NCBI GenBank assembly: GCA_964551445.1
Contig: CAZKCG010000001.1
Coordinates: forward strand, 124,001 to 188,000
Direction of reading: 5' to 3'
DNA: 64,000 nucleotides
From: DAOPXV01 sp964551445
GTDB lineage: Bacteria > Muiribacteriota > UBA9980
Position 1 is the first letter of the stretch; each line of letters begins with the position of its first letter. A program made the position numbers and the translations under genes. Of the stretch, positions 54,214 to 62,325 are shown one piece after another. A model generated the notes under the pieces. The model saw only the letters and a list, made by a program, of their open reading frames with translations. It was not told where the DNA came from and did not search any database.

Positions 54214-55503
54214 TTAATTATATTTCGGGTCCGTGACCTTCCCCATGAATAGAACGCTCTGCGAGCGGTCGTCGTATATCATGAAAAAGAAGGGCCTTTC
54301 GACGGAAAAATTGATGATATCGACGGGAACCGATGTTACTCCGACGCCGATGATCGTGACGGCGGCGGCTTCGCTGCCTTTTTCATTGACGTCTATGACG
54401 GCCTTGTGATCTACGAACTGGATGAAAACGTTACGCGCCATGCCGCTGAAATCGGCTTTCTGCGGATCGAACGGGATCGACATTCCGAGCGTTTTCAGTT
54501 CATCGTTGAGTCTTTTGACGCCGTATTCGAATTTGAATTTAGGCATTTTGATATTGACCGTCCGCTGGTCAGCGGCGGCTATAGCGGCCATGGCAGTTTC
54601 AAATTCCGCGGCGTTAAGTCCGGCTATGAAAGCGTCTAAAGTCGTTCCGGTCTTCGGCAGAAAGATATACATCGCGATCTTATCCCGGCCGTACGGAAGC
54701 CTCGCGGCTGAAAAATTCAAGCCTTCAAAATATTTGATTTTATTCGAAGCGCTCATCATTGAAACGCTTTTCGCGGTCCCGTCCGTTCCGTAAAAGTTAG
54801 CCGGAACTGTATTTGCCGGATCGAATTTATTGACCCACTCGCCCTTGAAGTAAAGCGCGTTTATCAAAAACATGACTATGCCGTCGTCTATCTGCGTTAT
54901 GATGTTTTTTATCATGCCGTTCGTCTGTTTTTCGATCCAGGCGTTTATCGTCGTCACGGCTTCGGGTTTCGAAAAATCAAGCGCATTGGGGGCGCACGAA
55001 TAATAATTCTGCAGCGTTTGAATGAAAGCGGTATTCACCTCGGGCATAAAGCTTGACCGGACCCACATGGAATTTGCGATGTTTAACACTATGCCCGCAT
55101 CCACGCTTACGAGGCTTTCAATGAGGTTCCTGTATTGCTGATTAAGGTTGTTCAGGTCGAAACCGCTTAATTCAAGAGCGCTGGCCATAGAAAGCAGCGT
55201 TTCGCCCGTCGCGCCGTTATACATCATTGAAAGCGCCATTGAAACGCTCAGCGGCGATATGAAAATATTGCCGGCGGAATTTTTTGATATCTCCTTGAAG
55301 ATCTTCAGCGAAAATTTAGTATTCGCCTGAGCCAGATCTTTTCCGACCATCGCCGCTTTCTGATCGGCCGCGAGATATTTCGCCGTCATATCTTCGTTTT
55401 TACTCGAATTGACATCTGAAGCGCCTCCGCCGCAGCCGTATAAGACGGAAATTATCAGCGTAAAAATAACAAGGAATTTAAGCTTCGCGTATATTTTCAA
55501 CAT
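54214..55503 (-). CDS. Serpin lipoprotein (serine protease inhibitor)
   Basis: The ATG at 55503 follows AAGGAG; the longer reading lacks a site. The 429-residue protein has a lipoprotein signal with lipobox VLYGC, so it should be anchored to the envelope. A complete serpin fold follows (NIFISPLSVSMALSMMYNGA, INALYFKGEW, DHKAVIDVNEKGSEAAAVT, RPFFFMIYD). The hinge EKGSEAAAVT is of the inhibitory type. Counting from the hinge Glu as P17, the cleavage bond would be Thr-Ser in VGVTSVPV, which suggests inhibition of elastase-like or subtilisin-like proteases. It lies 20 bases after a gene for a secreted coiled-coil protein. Confidence 0.93.
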   Translation of the reverse strand: MLKIYAKLKFLVIFTLIISVLYGCGGGASDVNSSKNEDMTAKYLAADQKAAMVGKDLAQANTKFSLKIFKEISKNSAGNIFISPLSVSMALSMMYNGATGETLLSMASALELSGFDLNNLNQQYRNLIESLVSVDAGIVLNIANSMWVRSSFMPEVNTAFIQTLQNYYSCAPNALDFSKPEAVTTINAWIEKQTNGMIKNIITQIDDGIVMFLINALYFKGEWVNKFDPANTVPANFYGTDGTAKSVSMMSASNKIKYFEGLNFSAARLPYGRDKIAMYIFLPKTGTTLDAFIAGLNAAEFETAMAAIAAADQRTVNIKMPKFKFEYGVKRLNDELKTLGMSIPFDPQKADFSGMARNVFIQFVDHKAVIDVNEKGSEAAAVTIIGVGVTSVPVDIINFSVERPFFFMIYDDRSQSVLFMGKVTDPKYN

Positions 55504-55522
55504 AGTGAATACTCCTTTAAGA

Positions 55523-56194
55523 TCAACGTTTTTCACAACATTCAGCGATTATGTTTTTTAACTGGTAAGCCTGCTGAGATGCTTCCGCCGGGAACACCGA
55601 GTGAAATTCGTCTTCGATGCCGCTTTCCGACACGAAGAACAAACTGTATAATTCCGTGTTATGATCCGGCAGTTTTATTATTTTCCTTTCGAGTTCGGTC
55701 TTTTCTTTTTCGTATTTTTCAAGTTTTTCTTTATCTTCCGGTGTTTTTGCGGTGAACTGTTCCTGGCTCTTGCTATTTGGCCGGTCTTTTCTTAAATTTT
55801 GTAAATTATTTTTTTCTTCGAGCTCTCTTATTTTTTGATGGATCTCTTCATTAGCGTTTTTGGCGCTATTTAATGCAGCGGTTGGCCATACCGGTTCACA
55901 TCTATAGACCAGGCGGCATTTTTCAGCTTTGCCAAGTTTTATTATTTTTTGATCCCTGTCTTTTTGTCTGCTCATATCGGCGTTTATCTTGTTTTCGAAC
56001 AAAACCGAAACCGTGCCGGCCCGTTCAAAGATCAGGTTCTCCGAGCTTTCGGATACATTCCAGTCCGAAGGGAGTGCGTCCGATATCTTTTTCAGCACGG
56101 CGTCTTTCTTAAATAATATTTCTTCCGCTTTCAGATAGCCCGGAGACAGAATAATAAATATAAATATCGCAAGAATTATTTTGAACTTTATCAT
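55523..56194 (-). CDS. Secreted coiled-coil protein of unknown function
   Basis: The 223-residue protein has a signal peptide (IILAIFIFIILSPGYLKA). A small domain to about residue 105 has WNVSESSENLIFERAG, then comes a charged coiled coil (about 115-180, rich in Glu and Lys) and a C-terminal piece with HNTELYSLFFVSESGIEDEFHSV. No family is recognised. A decayed, internally deleted second copy lies at 52222-52482, so the gene was duplicated locally. It is probably co-transcribed with the serpin downstream. Confidence 0.65.
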   Translation of the reverse strand: MIKFKIILAIFIFIILSPGYLKAEEILFKKDAVLKKISDALPSDWNVSESSENLIFERAGTVSVLFENKINADMSRQKDRDQKIIKLGKAEKCRLVYRCEPVWPTAALNSAKNANEEIHQKIRELEEKNNLQNLRKDRPNSKSQEQFTAKTPEDKEKLEKYEKEKTELERKIIKLPDHNTELYSLFFVSESGIEDEFHSVFPAEASQQAYQLKNIIAECCEKR

Positions 56195-56501
56195 GAATTA
56201 CCGCCTTTTTAAAATTACCACTTTTCAGACTTTTTTAACGGCATATATGCAATATCTGAAAATTGCCTTTAGTGGTTGATCCTCGACACATACTAAAGTA
56301 AGCAAACTTCATATTTTTGTCTTAAGTTATTTTATTATATTCCAAATACTTGCAAATTTCAAGGTTAAACCGAATGTGATGAATAAATTTACATGTTGAA
56401 CCATTTTTTATCATGACTATGAGTGTAATTTGTCGCCGGCGAGGGATTTCTCTTTCCGGGAAAAGTAATTTTGGATGAACCAAACGCGTGACCGCCGACC
56501 T

Positions 56502-56530
56502 TTGACACGCGGGCCTTTGTTATGTATAAT
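56502..56530 (+). promoter_or_regulatory. Perfect-consensus sigma-70 promoter
   Basis: TTGACA, exactly 17 bases, TATAAT: both boxes match at every position. Transcription would start near 56537, about 85 bases before the small membrane protein gene. This also rules out the longer reading that would begin at 56522 inside the -10 region. In the spacer 56195-56501 nothing else was identified. Confidence 0.85.
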
Positions 56531-56620
56531 AGAACCGTTTATAAACCCGGGGGCGATTCATTCTTAGCGGCCAATTTGGGATTTTGGCGTCCGGGTGTTT
56601 TGAGAACAATGGAGGCGGCT

Positions 56621-57070
56621 TTGAATAATGAAAAATCCGGTTCGGTAAAAACTATGGCGATGTTTCTCGCGGCGCTGATACTGCCGACGCTTTTAATTTT
56701 TGTTTTGAGCGGTCTGCCTTCTACCGACAGACCGCCGATAGAGGAATTCGGAATTATCAAGCCGGGCCGTCCCTGTTCCTATCTTGAATGCGGCAGGGCC
56801 TCCGCCGGCGACTTCTCCGTCCGCGTGACGATGGGTACCGACGCTACGGTAAATAAGACGATCATCAAGGTAAACGACCTTAAGCTTCCGCTCTGCTCCG
56901 AACACTCCAGATACGCGCTTTCTCAGAACTGGCCGATGAACGGCTGGAGATTCTACGCGGGGCTGCTTATTATGCTTTTCATAGGAGGATTTGTTTCGCT
57001 GGGGCTTATAGGATCCTGCCTGTATTTTTCGGCAGGAGGCGCCGTTGAAAAAAATATAGACGATCGATGA
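56621..57070 (+). CDS. Small membrane protein with Cys pairs, unknown function
   Basis: A TTG start six bases after GGAGG (56611-56615) is preferred, giving 149 residues. There are two membrane helices (about 12-30, FLAALILPTLLIFVLS; and about 110-135, FYAGLLIMLFIGGFVSLGLIG). Between them lies a soluble loop with CSYLEC and PLCSEHS, a possible metal or disulphide site. No family is recognised. Expression from a perfect sigma-70 promoter suggests a constitutive, abundant product. Confidence 0.65.
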   Translation: MNNEKSGSVKTMAMFLAALILPTLLIFVLSGLPSTDRPPIEEFGIIKPGRPCSYLECGRASAGDFSVRVTMGTDATVNKTIIKVNDLKLPLCSEHSRYALSQNWPMNGWRFYAGLLIMLFIGGFVSLGLIGSCLYFSAGGAVEKNIDDR

Positions 57071-57422
57071 AAATATAATGGTTCTTTCGTGTTTGTATGG
57101 GTAATTTTTTTAGTGAAAAGTTAAGAACGGAAAGTTGATAGTTGTGGTTTCGCTCGCTTCGCGAGCCTTTACAAATAAAATAAGGCTTGAAAGATGGAAT
57201 AGACCGTCTTCATTGTCATAAAATCACTTAGTTCTACACTTGCCACTGTGAACTCTCAACTTAAAATGAAACAATTTTACCCAACACGCTTTAAAGATGA
57301 GTCAATATGTTTTTGAATTCGCCACATTGAGTCCGGCGTGTAAAATTGTTTTTGACCGTCTTATATTGAATAATTGCGGATGTTTTGTTATAATGTGCCA
57401 ATACCTGGCATGGAGTGTTTAA
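57071..57422. repeat. Non-coding spacer with nested inverted repeats
   Basis: No gene is seen. A palindrome GCTCGC-TTC-GCGAGC lies at 57152-57166. AAGTTGA (57132-57138) and TCAACTT (57256-57262) could bound a larger inverted unit of about 130 bases. This may be a small dispersed repeat, but only this copy is visible. Confidence 0.35.
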
Positions 57423-58613
57423 ATGCATAAAACGATTTCCGATGTTTTCATATATTACGGCCTGGCGCCGTCGATCTCCTTCTGGACCGCCGTCGTGATA
57501 ATGTTTGTAATAATGCTCTTTCTATGCTGGCTCGCAAACTTTGCCGCCAAAAGGTTCATTTCTACTACGGTCCACAACATCATAAAGAAAAGCCAGAACC
57601 GCTGGGACGATATTTTTTATGAAAATCGCGCTTTTTCAGGTTTTTCGCACCTGGCTCCGGCCCTGGTCATAATTTTTTTCGCGGACTATTTTCCGGTGTG
57701 GCGTGAATTCCTTAATAAATTCGCGCTGATATATATCACGCTGACCGGCTATTTTATTTTCGATAAAATTGTTGATTCCGTTGACGGCGTTTATAAGACG
57801 TTTGAAGCTTCGAAGGAAAAGCCGGTCACGAACTACCTTCAGGTGACGAAGATAATCTGCTTGATCGTCTGCGTGATAATCGCTGTCGGCGTTATGATCG
57901 ATCAGTCTCCGTGGGCCCTTTTGAGCGGCCTCGGCGCCCTCACTGCCGTTCTGATGGTCGTGTTCAAGGATTCGATAATGGGCCTGAGCGCAGGGATACA
58001 ACTTTCGGCGAATAATATGCTCCACATCGGCGACTGGATCGAGATGCCTAAATACGGCGCTGACGGCGAGGTCATTGAAATTTCTCTCAACACGGTGAAG
58101 GTTCAGAACTGGGATAAGACGATCATAATGATACCGATCTATTGCATGATCTCGGAATCGTTCAAGAACTGGCGCGGGATGTTCGCGGCCGGCGGACGGC
58201 GTATCAAAAGATCTATATTTATAGACGCGTTCAGTATATCTTTCGCGAGCTTCGAAACCATCGCCGGATTGAAAAAGAATAAAAAGATATGGCCTTATAT
58301 CGAACCGTTCGCGGGCCGCGACCTTAAGGACGAAGAACTTACCAACGCCGGAATATTTAGAAATTACGCCACCGAATATCTTAAAAAACATCCGCGCGTC
58401 GAATCCGGAATGCGCTTGATAGCCCGCCAGCTCCAGCCCGGCGAGAACGGTATTCCGATCGAGATATACGCGTTCTGCAAAGAGACCGACTGGACCGTTT
58501 ATGAAAGCGTCCAGGCCGATATTATTGAACATCTTATCTCGGTCGCGCCGCAGTTCGGCCTTAAAATATTCCAGAAATACTCATCGTCCGCTGATGGCGC
58601 GGCGCGGAAATAA
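57423..58613 (+). CDS. Mechanosensitive channel of the MscS family (YbdG-like)
   Basis: The 396-residue protein has four to five N-terminal membrane helices. The MscS pore and beta domain follow: SGLGALTAVLMVVFKDSIMGLSAGIQL, IGDWIEMPKYGADGEVIEIS and VKVQNWDKTIIMIPI. A long C-terminal region has the YbdG signature FKNWRGM...GGRRIKRSIFID. It should open under membrane tension to release solutes on osmotic downshift. It stands alone between unrelated genes, and no clear promoter was fixed. Confidence 0.92.
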   Translation: MHKTISDVFIYYGLAPSISFWTAVVIMFVIMLFLCWLANFAAKRFISTTVHNIIKKSQNRWDDIFYENRAFSGFSHLAPALVIIFFADYFPVWREFLNKFALIYITLTGYFIFDKIVDSVDGVYKTFEASKEKPVTNYLQVTKIICLIVCVIIAVGVMIDQSPWALLSGLGALTAVLMVVFKDSIMGLSAGIQLSANNMLHIGDWIEMPKYGADGEVIEISLNTVKVQNWDKTIIMIPIYCMISESFKNWRGMFAAGGRRIKRSIFIDAFSISFASFETIAGLKKNKKIWPYIEPFAGRDLKDEELTNAGIFRNYATEYLKKHPRVESGMRLIARQLQPGENGIPIEIYAFCKETDWTVYESVQADIIEHLISVAPQFGLKIFQKYSSSADGAARK

Positions 58614-58664
58614 AAATACCTGTTATTTAATATCCGGTCTGCTGTATAAGTCTTTTTGGCCGGG

Positions 58665-59384
58665 TCAATAAAATTTTTCGATAATAAATGTGAGTATCGC
58701 TATAAACGCGAGAAAAGAATAAAGATAGATCAGGGGCCTGGCGACGAACTCCCTGATATCTTTTGCGTCCGAGATAATTTTGCGTCCGAGAATGAACCAC
58801 GCAAACTGCCGGAAAACAAGGGCGAGCGCGGTCATCGCGTAAAAAAGCCAGTAGCAGAAGAAATTGACGCCGTTATTGTTGCTGCCCGCGATGTAAGGGC
58901 TGTCGGACATTCCGATATAGATGAATATCCACGCCGTGAAAAGACACAGGATGTCGATGAAAAAATATAGCGGATGAGAGGTCGGAAATAGAAATTCCAT
59001 CGGCTTCAAAACGGGATTCGCGGTTTGTACCGTCCAGCCGGAAACATCGAAACTAAGCGTTGGAGTAAAGGACTCAACTTCAAAGCGCGGCCAGATGATC
59101 CTTCTTAAAAAGCACAGAGACAGATATGATCCGAGTGCCAGAAATGTTATATTCCATATATCGAATGCTGTTGTCGTTCCGCGCTGATTGCCGAACGGCG
59201 GGAAAAAATCGAAAATAACGTTGGTCGCGAAACGGGCGATCATGAAAAAGCCAAGAAACCAAAGGGTATAGAGTTTGGCGTAAATGGCGGCGATGTTGGC
59301 GCCGCTCGTCACATAGCCGAGAAATATTCCGGCCCGGACGATAAAGCCGTATTTTTCATAAAGAATTTTATCTTCTTCGTTCAT
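58665..59384 (-). CDS. Polytopic membrane protein, unknown family
   Basis: The 239-residue protein has five or so membrane helices (about 15-35, 40-60, 75-95, 140-158, 170-195, 215-235). A Pro-rich periplasmic-like loop (WPRFEVESFTPTLSFDVSGW) lies in the middle. No motif is recognised and no ribosome site is obvious. It is convergent with the MscS-type gene and divergent from the downstream activator. The open frame and hydrophobic pattern support a real gene. Confidence 0.6.
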   Translation of the reverse strand: MNEEDKILYEKYGFIVRAGIFLGYVTSGANIAAIYAKLYTLWFLGFFMIARFATNVIFDFFPPFGNQRGTTTAFDIWNITFLALGSYLSLCFLRRIIWPRFEVESFTPTLSFDVSGWTVQTANPVLKPMEFLFPTSHPLYFFIDILCLFTAWIFIYIGMSDSPYIAGSNNNGVNFFCYWLFYAMTALALVFRQFAWFILGRKIISDAKDIREFVARPLIYLYSFLAFIAILTFIIEKFY

Positions 59385-59675
59385 CTGAAATATTTTATCA
59401 GCAAAATTAAAAAATGTAAAGAAGCGCTTTCGGTCTTATCGAATCCCTCTGATCTTTTCGATAATAATTTATTGAAAATACGAAAATTGTGTGATAACAT
59501 TAAATAAGCCGGGCGGATCTAATGAGTTAAAATTTTGTTGATTTTAATTCGCGGCTGCTTTCGGTATTAGCATCAAGTGATTGAAAAAATAAGTTTCATT
59601 ATAACTGGCATCGATTTTGGCAGCGGTTTTGACGGACACAAAGAAACGCCGCCGGAAAAAAGATGGAGGCGCAGA

Positions 59676-62072
59676 ATGAAAAAAAGTGATGACCGGTCCG
59701 GCCGGGACGCGAAATTGCGTAAGCGGGCCGAAGATATTGCTGGTAAAACAACCGCCCCGTCATCTGAAAATATCGATGCTCTCTCGCCCGAAGAAATGCG
59801 GTCGGCGCTCCATGAACTAAGGGTTCACCAGATAGAGCTTTTGATGCAGAACGATGAACTGCGCCGGACGCAGGTAAAACTGGACGCCTCGCGGGCAAAA
59901 TATTTTAACATGTATAATCTCGCTCCGGTGGGCTATGTAACGCTCGGCGAGACCGGCCTTATCCTTGAAGCCAACCTTACCGCTGCGGCAATGCTGGGCG
60001 AGGCCCGCGGCTCGCTGATCGATACGCCTCTGACGCGCTATATTCTTAAAGATGATCAGGATGTCTTTTATCATCACCGCCGGCAATTTTTAAAGGTCAG
60101 TTCGACTGACGCCCCGTTGGATGGCGCGCCTCAGATATGCGATCTGCGCATGGTGAAAAAGGACGGCGCGATATTCTGGGCGCATCTGGAGTCTACCGTC
60201 GCGAAGGATATCGAGGGTGAAACGGAGTGCCGGATCGTAATAAGCGATATAACCCGGCGCAAGCGGGCTGAAGAGAATTTGATAAAGAACGCGGTATTGC
60301 TTCGCGAAACTGAAAAAATGGCTAAAATAGGCGGTTGGGTATTAGATGTTGAAACAATGACCCAGACCTGGACGGAAGAAACCTTCCACATACTTGAGAT
60401 CGATACTAGTAAAGGCGAACCCGAAGTGCCTGAAGGATTGGGATTTATTACTCCTGCCTTCCGGCCGATGGCTGAAGAAGCCATAAAGAGGGCTGTTGAA
60501 TGCGGTGAATCATACGACCAGGAATGGGAAATTATCACCGCGAAAGGAAATATCCGCTGGGTACATTCGGTCGCTAAAGCTTATCGAAAAAATGGTAAAA
60601 CTATAAGTGTTTCAGGGTCCTTTCAGGATATAACCGAGCGCAAGATGGCCGAAGAAGCATTGTGGGAAAGCCGGAAATATATGCAGCTGGCCGAGAGTTC
60701 GCTTGAAGGCTACTGGATATTAAATAAAAATAACGCCATTATTTACATAAACCCGAAATTGTCTGAGTTTATAGGATATTCTATTGAAGAAATCGCCGGA
60801 ATATCTCCGGAGGAACTAATAGATCCGATAAATTTGAAAATTTTCATAAAGCATTTGCGCGCCGTTAAAAAAGACGGAAAAAAAATAGACGACATCGAGT
60901 TCGCGAATAAAAGCGGATCCAGAAAATATATTCGAATTTCTTCAACGCGGATCGATAAAGCCGGAATTTATGACGGTTTATATTCGATGATGACTGATAT
61001 GACCGAATATCACGCGCTTGAAGAAGAGGTTGAACTGATAAAACAGGAAATATCTGAAAAATATTCATTTAGTAACCTTGTAGGTAAAAGCCGGCACATG
61101 AAAAAAATATTTGAGATACTTAAAGCCGCCTCTAATTCGGAATGCAACGTTTTAATAGACGGCCCTTCGGGCACCGGAAAAAGCATTATGGCAAGGGCTA
61201 TACATGAAAAGTCGGGAAGGGCGGCCGGCCCGTTCGTCGTCGTAAATTGTTCGGCTATTCCGGAAACGCTTCTTGAATCCGAATTATTCGGATACGTAAA
61301 GGGCGCTTTTACCGACGCCCGAAACAATAAAGCCGGCAAATTCGCGGCCGCTAAGGGCGGGACCATATTTCTCGACGAGATAGCGGAAATGCCTCTGCAC
61401 CTGCAGGTCAAGCTTCTTACGGTAATTGAAGAACGCTCCTTTGAACCGCTGGGTTCTAATTCTTTGGTAAAAGCGGATGTCAGGATAATAGCGGCGACGA
61501 ACCGCGATATTGAAAAATGCGTAGGGGAAGGAAATTTCAGGACCGACCTTTACCACAGGCTGAAGGTAGTTCACATCAATATCCCGCCGCTTTCTCAAAG
61601 AAAAGAAGACATAGACGTTCTCATCGATAATATAATTGAAAAACTAAACGATAAGCATAAAAAAAATATAAAAGGGATCTCAAAAGAACTGTATAAATTC
61701 TTTATTCATTATGAGTTCCCGGGTAACGTCAGGGAACTTTTGAATTTATTCGAATATGCTTTCATTTTTTGTAACGGCGAAGAGATCGGCATCGAAAATA
61801 TTCCGGTTGATTATCAGGCTCAAATTTTAAAATTAAATTCGCCGTCCGTCATTTCAAACAATGAAAACGAAGCGGCGGAGAGGACGGTCGTTGAAGAACG
61901 GTCTTTGCCGGCGGATTTTAAAGACGATATGTTTTTAAAAAAAGACCTTTCGAAAACGGTTGTCATGAAAGCGCTTATTGAATCCGGCGGTAACAGGATG
62001 AAAGCCGCCGCGATGCTTCGCGTCAGCCGTATGCACTTCTGGCGGAAAATGAAGGAATATCATCTTATATGA
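59676..62072 (+). CDS. PAS-domain sigma-54-dependent transcriptional activator
   Basis: The ATG at 59676 follows GGAGG at 59665-59669, so the longer reading from 59577 is rejected. The 798-residue cytoplasmic protein has an N-terminal coiled segment (LHELRVHQIELLMQNDELRR) and three PAS domains (about 75-205, 205-325, 325-460). A sigma-54 AAA+ domain follows with Walker A GPSGTGKS from 496, GAFTDA at 543-548 and FLDEIAEMP. It ends in a Fis-type HTH (NRMKAAAMLRVSRMHFWRKM). It resembles the giant activator at 33304 in its AAA+ and HTH parts. The iterons and candidate sigma-54 promoter just downstream are its likely targets. Confidence 0.92.
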   Translation: MKKSDDRSGRDAKLRKRAEDIAGKTTAPSSENIDALSPEEMRSALHELRVHQIELLMQNDELRRTQVKLDASRAKYFNMYNLAPVGYVTLGETGLILEANLTAAAMLGEARGSLIDTPLTRYILKDDQDVFYHHRRQFLKVSSTDAPLDGAPQICDLRMVKKDGAIFWAHLESTVAKDIEGETECRIVISDITRRKRAEENLIKNAVLLRETEKMAKIGGWVLDVETMTQTWTEETFHILEIDTSKGEPEVPEGLGFITPAFRPMAEEAIKRAVECGESYDQEWEIITAKGNIRWVHSVAKAYRKNGKTISVSGSFQDITERKMAEEALWESRKYMQLAESSLEGYWILNKNNAIIYINPKLSEFIGYSIEEIAGISPEELIDPINLKIFIKHLRAVKKDGKKIDDIEFANKSGSRKYIRISSTRIDKAGIYDGLYSMMTDMTEYHALEEEVELIKQEISEKYSFSNLVGKSRHMKKIFEILKAASNSECNVLIDGPSGTGKSIMARAIHEKSGRAAGPFVVVNCSAIPETLLESELFGYVKGAFTDARNNKAGKFAAAKGGTIFLDEIAEMPLHLQVKLLTVIEERSFEPLGSNSLVKADVRIIAATNRDIEKCVGEGNFRTDLYHRLKVVHINIPPLSQRKEDIDVLIDNIIEKLNDKHKKNIKGISKELYKFFIHYEFPGNVRELLNLFEYAFIFCNGEEIGIENIPVDYQAQILKLNSPSVISNNENEAAERTVVEERSLPADFKDDMFLKKDLSKTVVMKALIESGGNRMKAAAMLRVSRMHFWRKMKEYHLI

Positions 62073-62105
62073 TGCTCCGTGATCTGCGGAACTGAAAAAT
62101 GTACA

Positions 62106-62147
62106 TGTAACAATGGTTACTAATGTTACATAAGTTACTGATGTTAC
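62106..62147 (+). promoter_or_regulatory. GTTAC iterons with 9-bp period (candidate activator-binding enhancer)
   Basis: GTTAC occurs at 62116, 62125, 62134 and 62143, exactly nine bases apart, after an inverted TGTAAC at 62106. The array lies 100-135 bases upstream of a candidate sigma-54 promoter and directly after the gene of a sigma-54 activator. That is the classic place for an upstream activating sequence. Confidence 0.6.
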
Positions 62148-62240
62148 TGGCGTCTTAAGCGCCGCATAAAAGTGCCCTGTTTTATTATCCCGCCTTTATA
62201 CATGACTATAAGCAAAGATTTTAAACCGCTCACCAACGGC

Positions 62241-62256
62241 CGGTATATTTCTTGCT
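62241..62256 (+). promoter_or_regulatory. Candidate sigma-54 promoter of the partial activator gene
   Basis: CGGTAT-N5-TTGCT with GG and GC ten bases apart. The -24 box is weak (CGGTAT for TGGCAC) and the -12 box is good. It lies 70 bases before the ATG at 62326. Confidence 0.4.
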
Positions 62257-62325
62257 TTTATGATTTTGCCTGAAAAAAATTATGGCGAGTTGATGTTTAT
62301 CAAATGAATATCGGGAGGGTTTGTT

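Noticed and set aside
57636..58532. A 298-codon open frame on the minus strand opposite the MscS-type gene
   Set aside because: It is a mirror of the real gene in a GC-biased third-position frame. It has no family pattern, signal or ribosome site.
62106..62147. GTTAC array considered as a CRISPR array or a replication origin with iterons
   Set aside because: Units are five bases with four-base spacers, far too short for CRISPR. No rep or dnaA gene or AT-rich DUE pattern adjoins it, and a sigma-54 context fits better.
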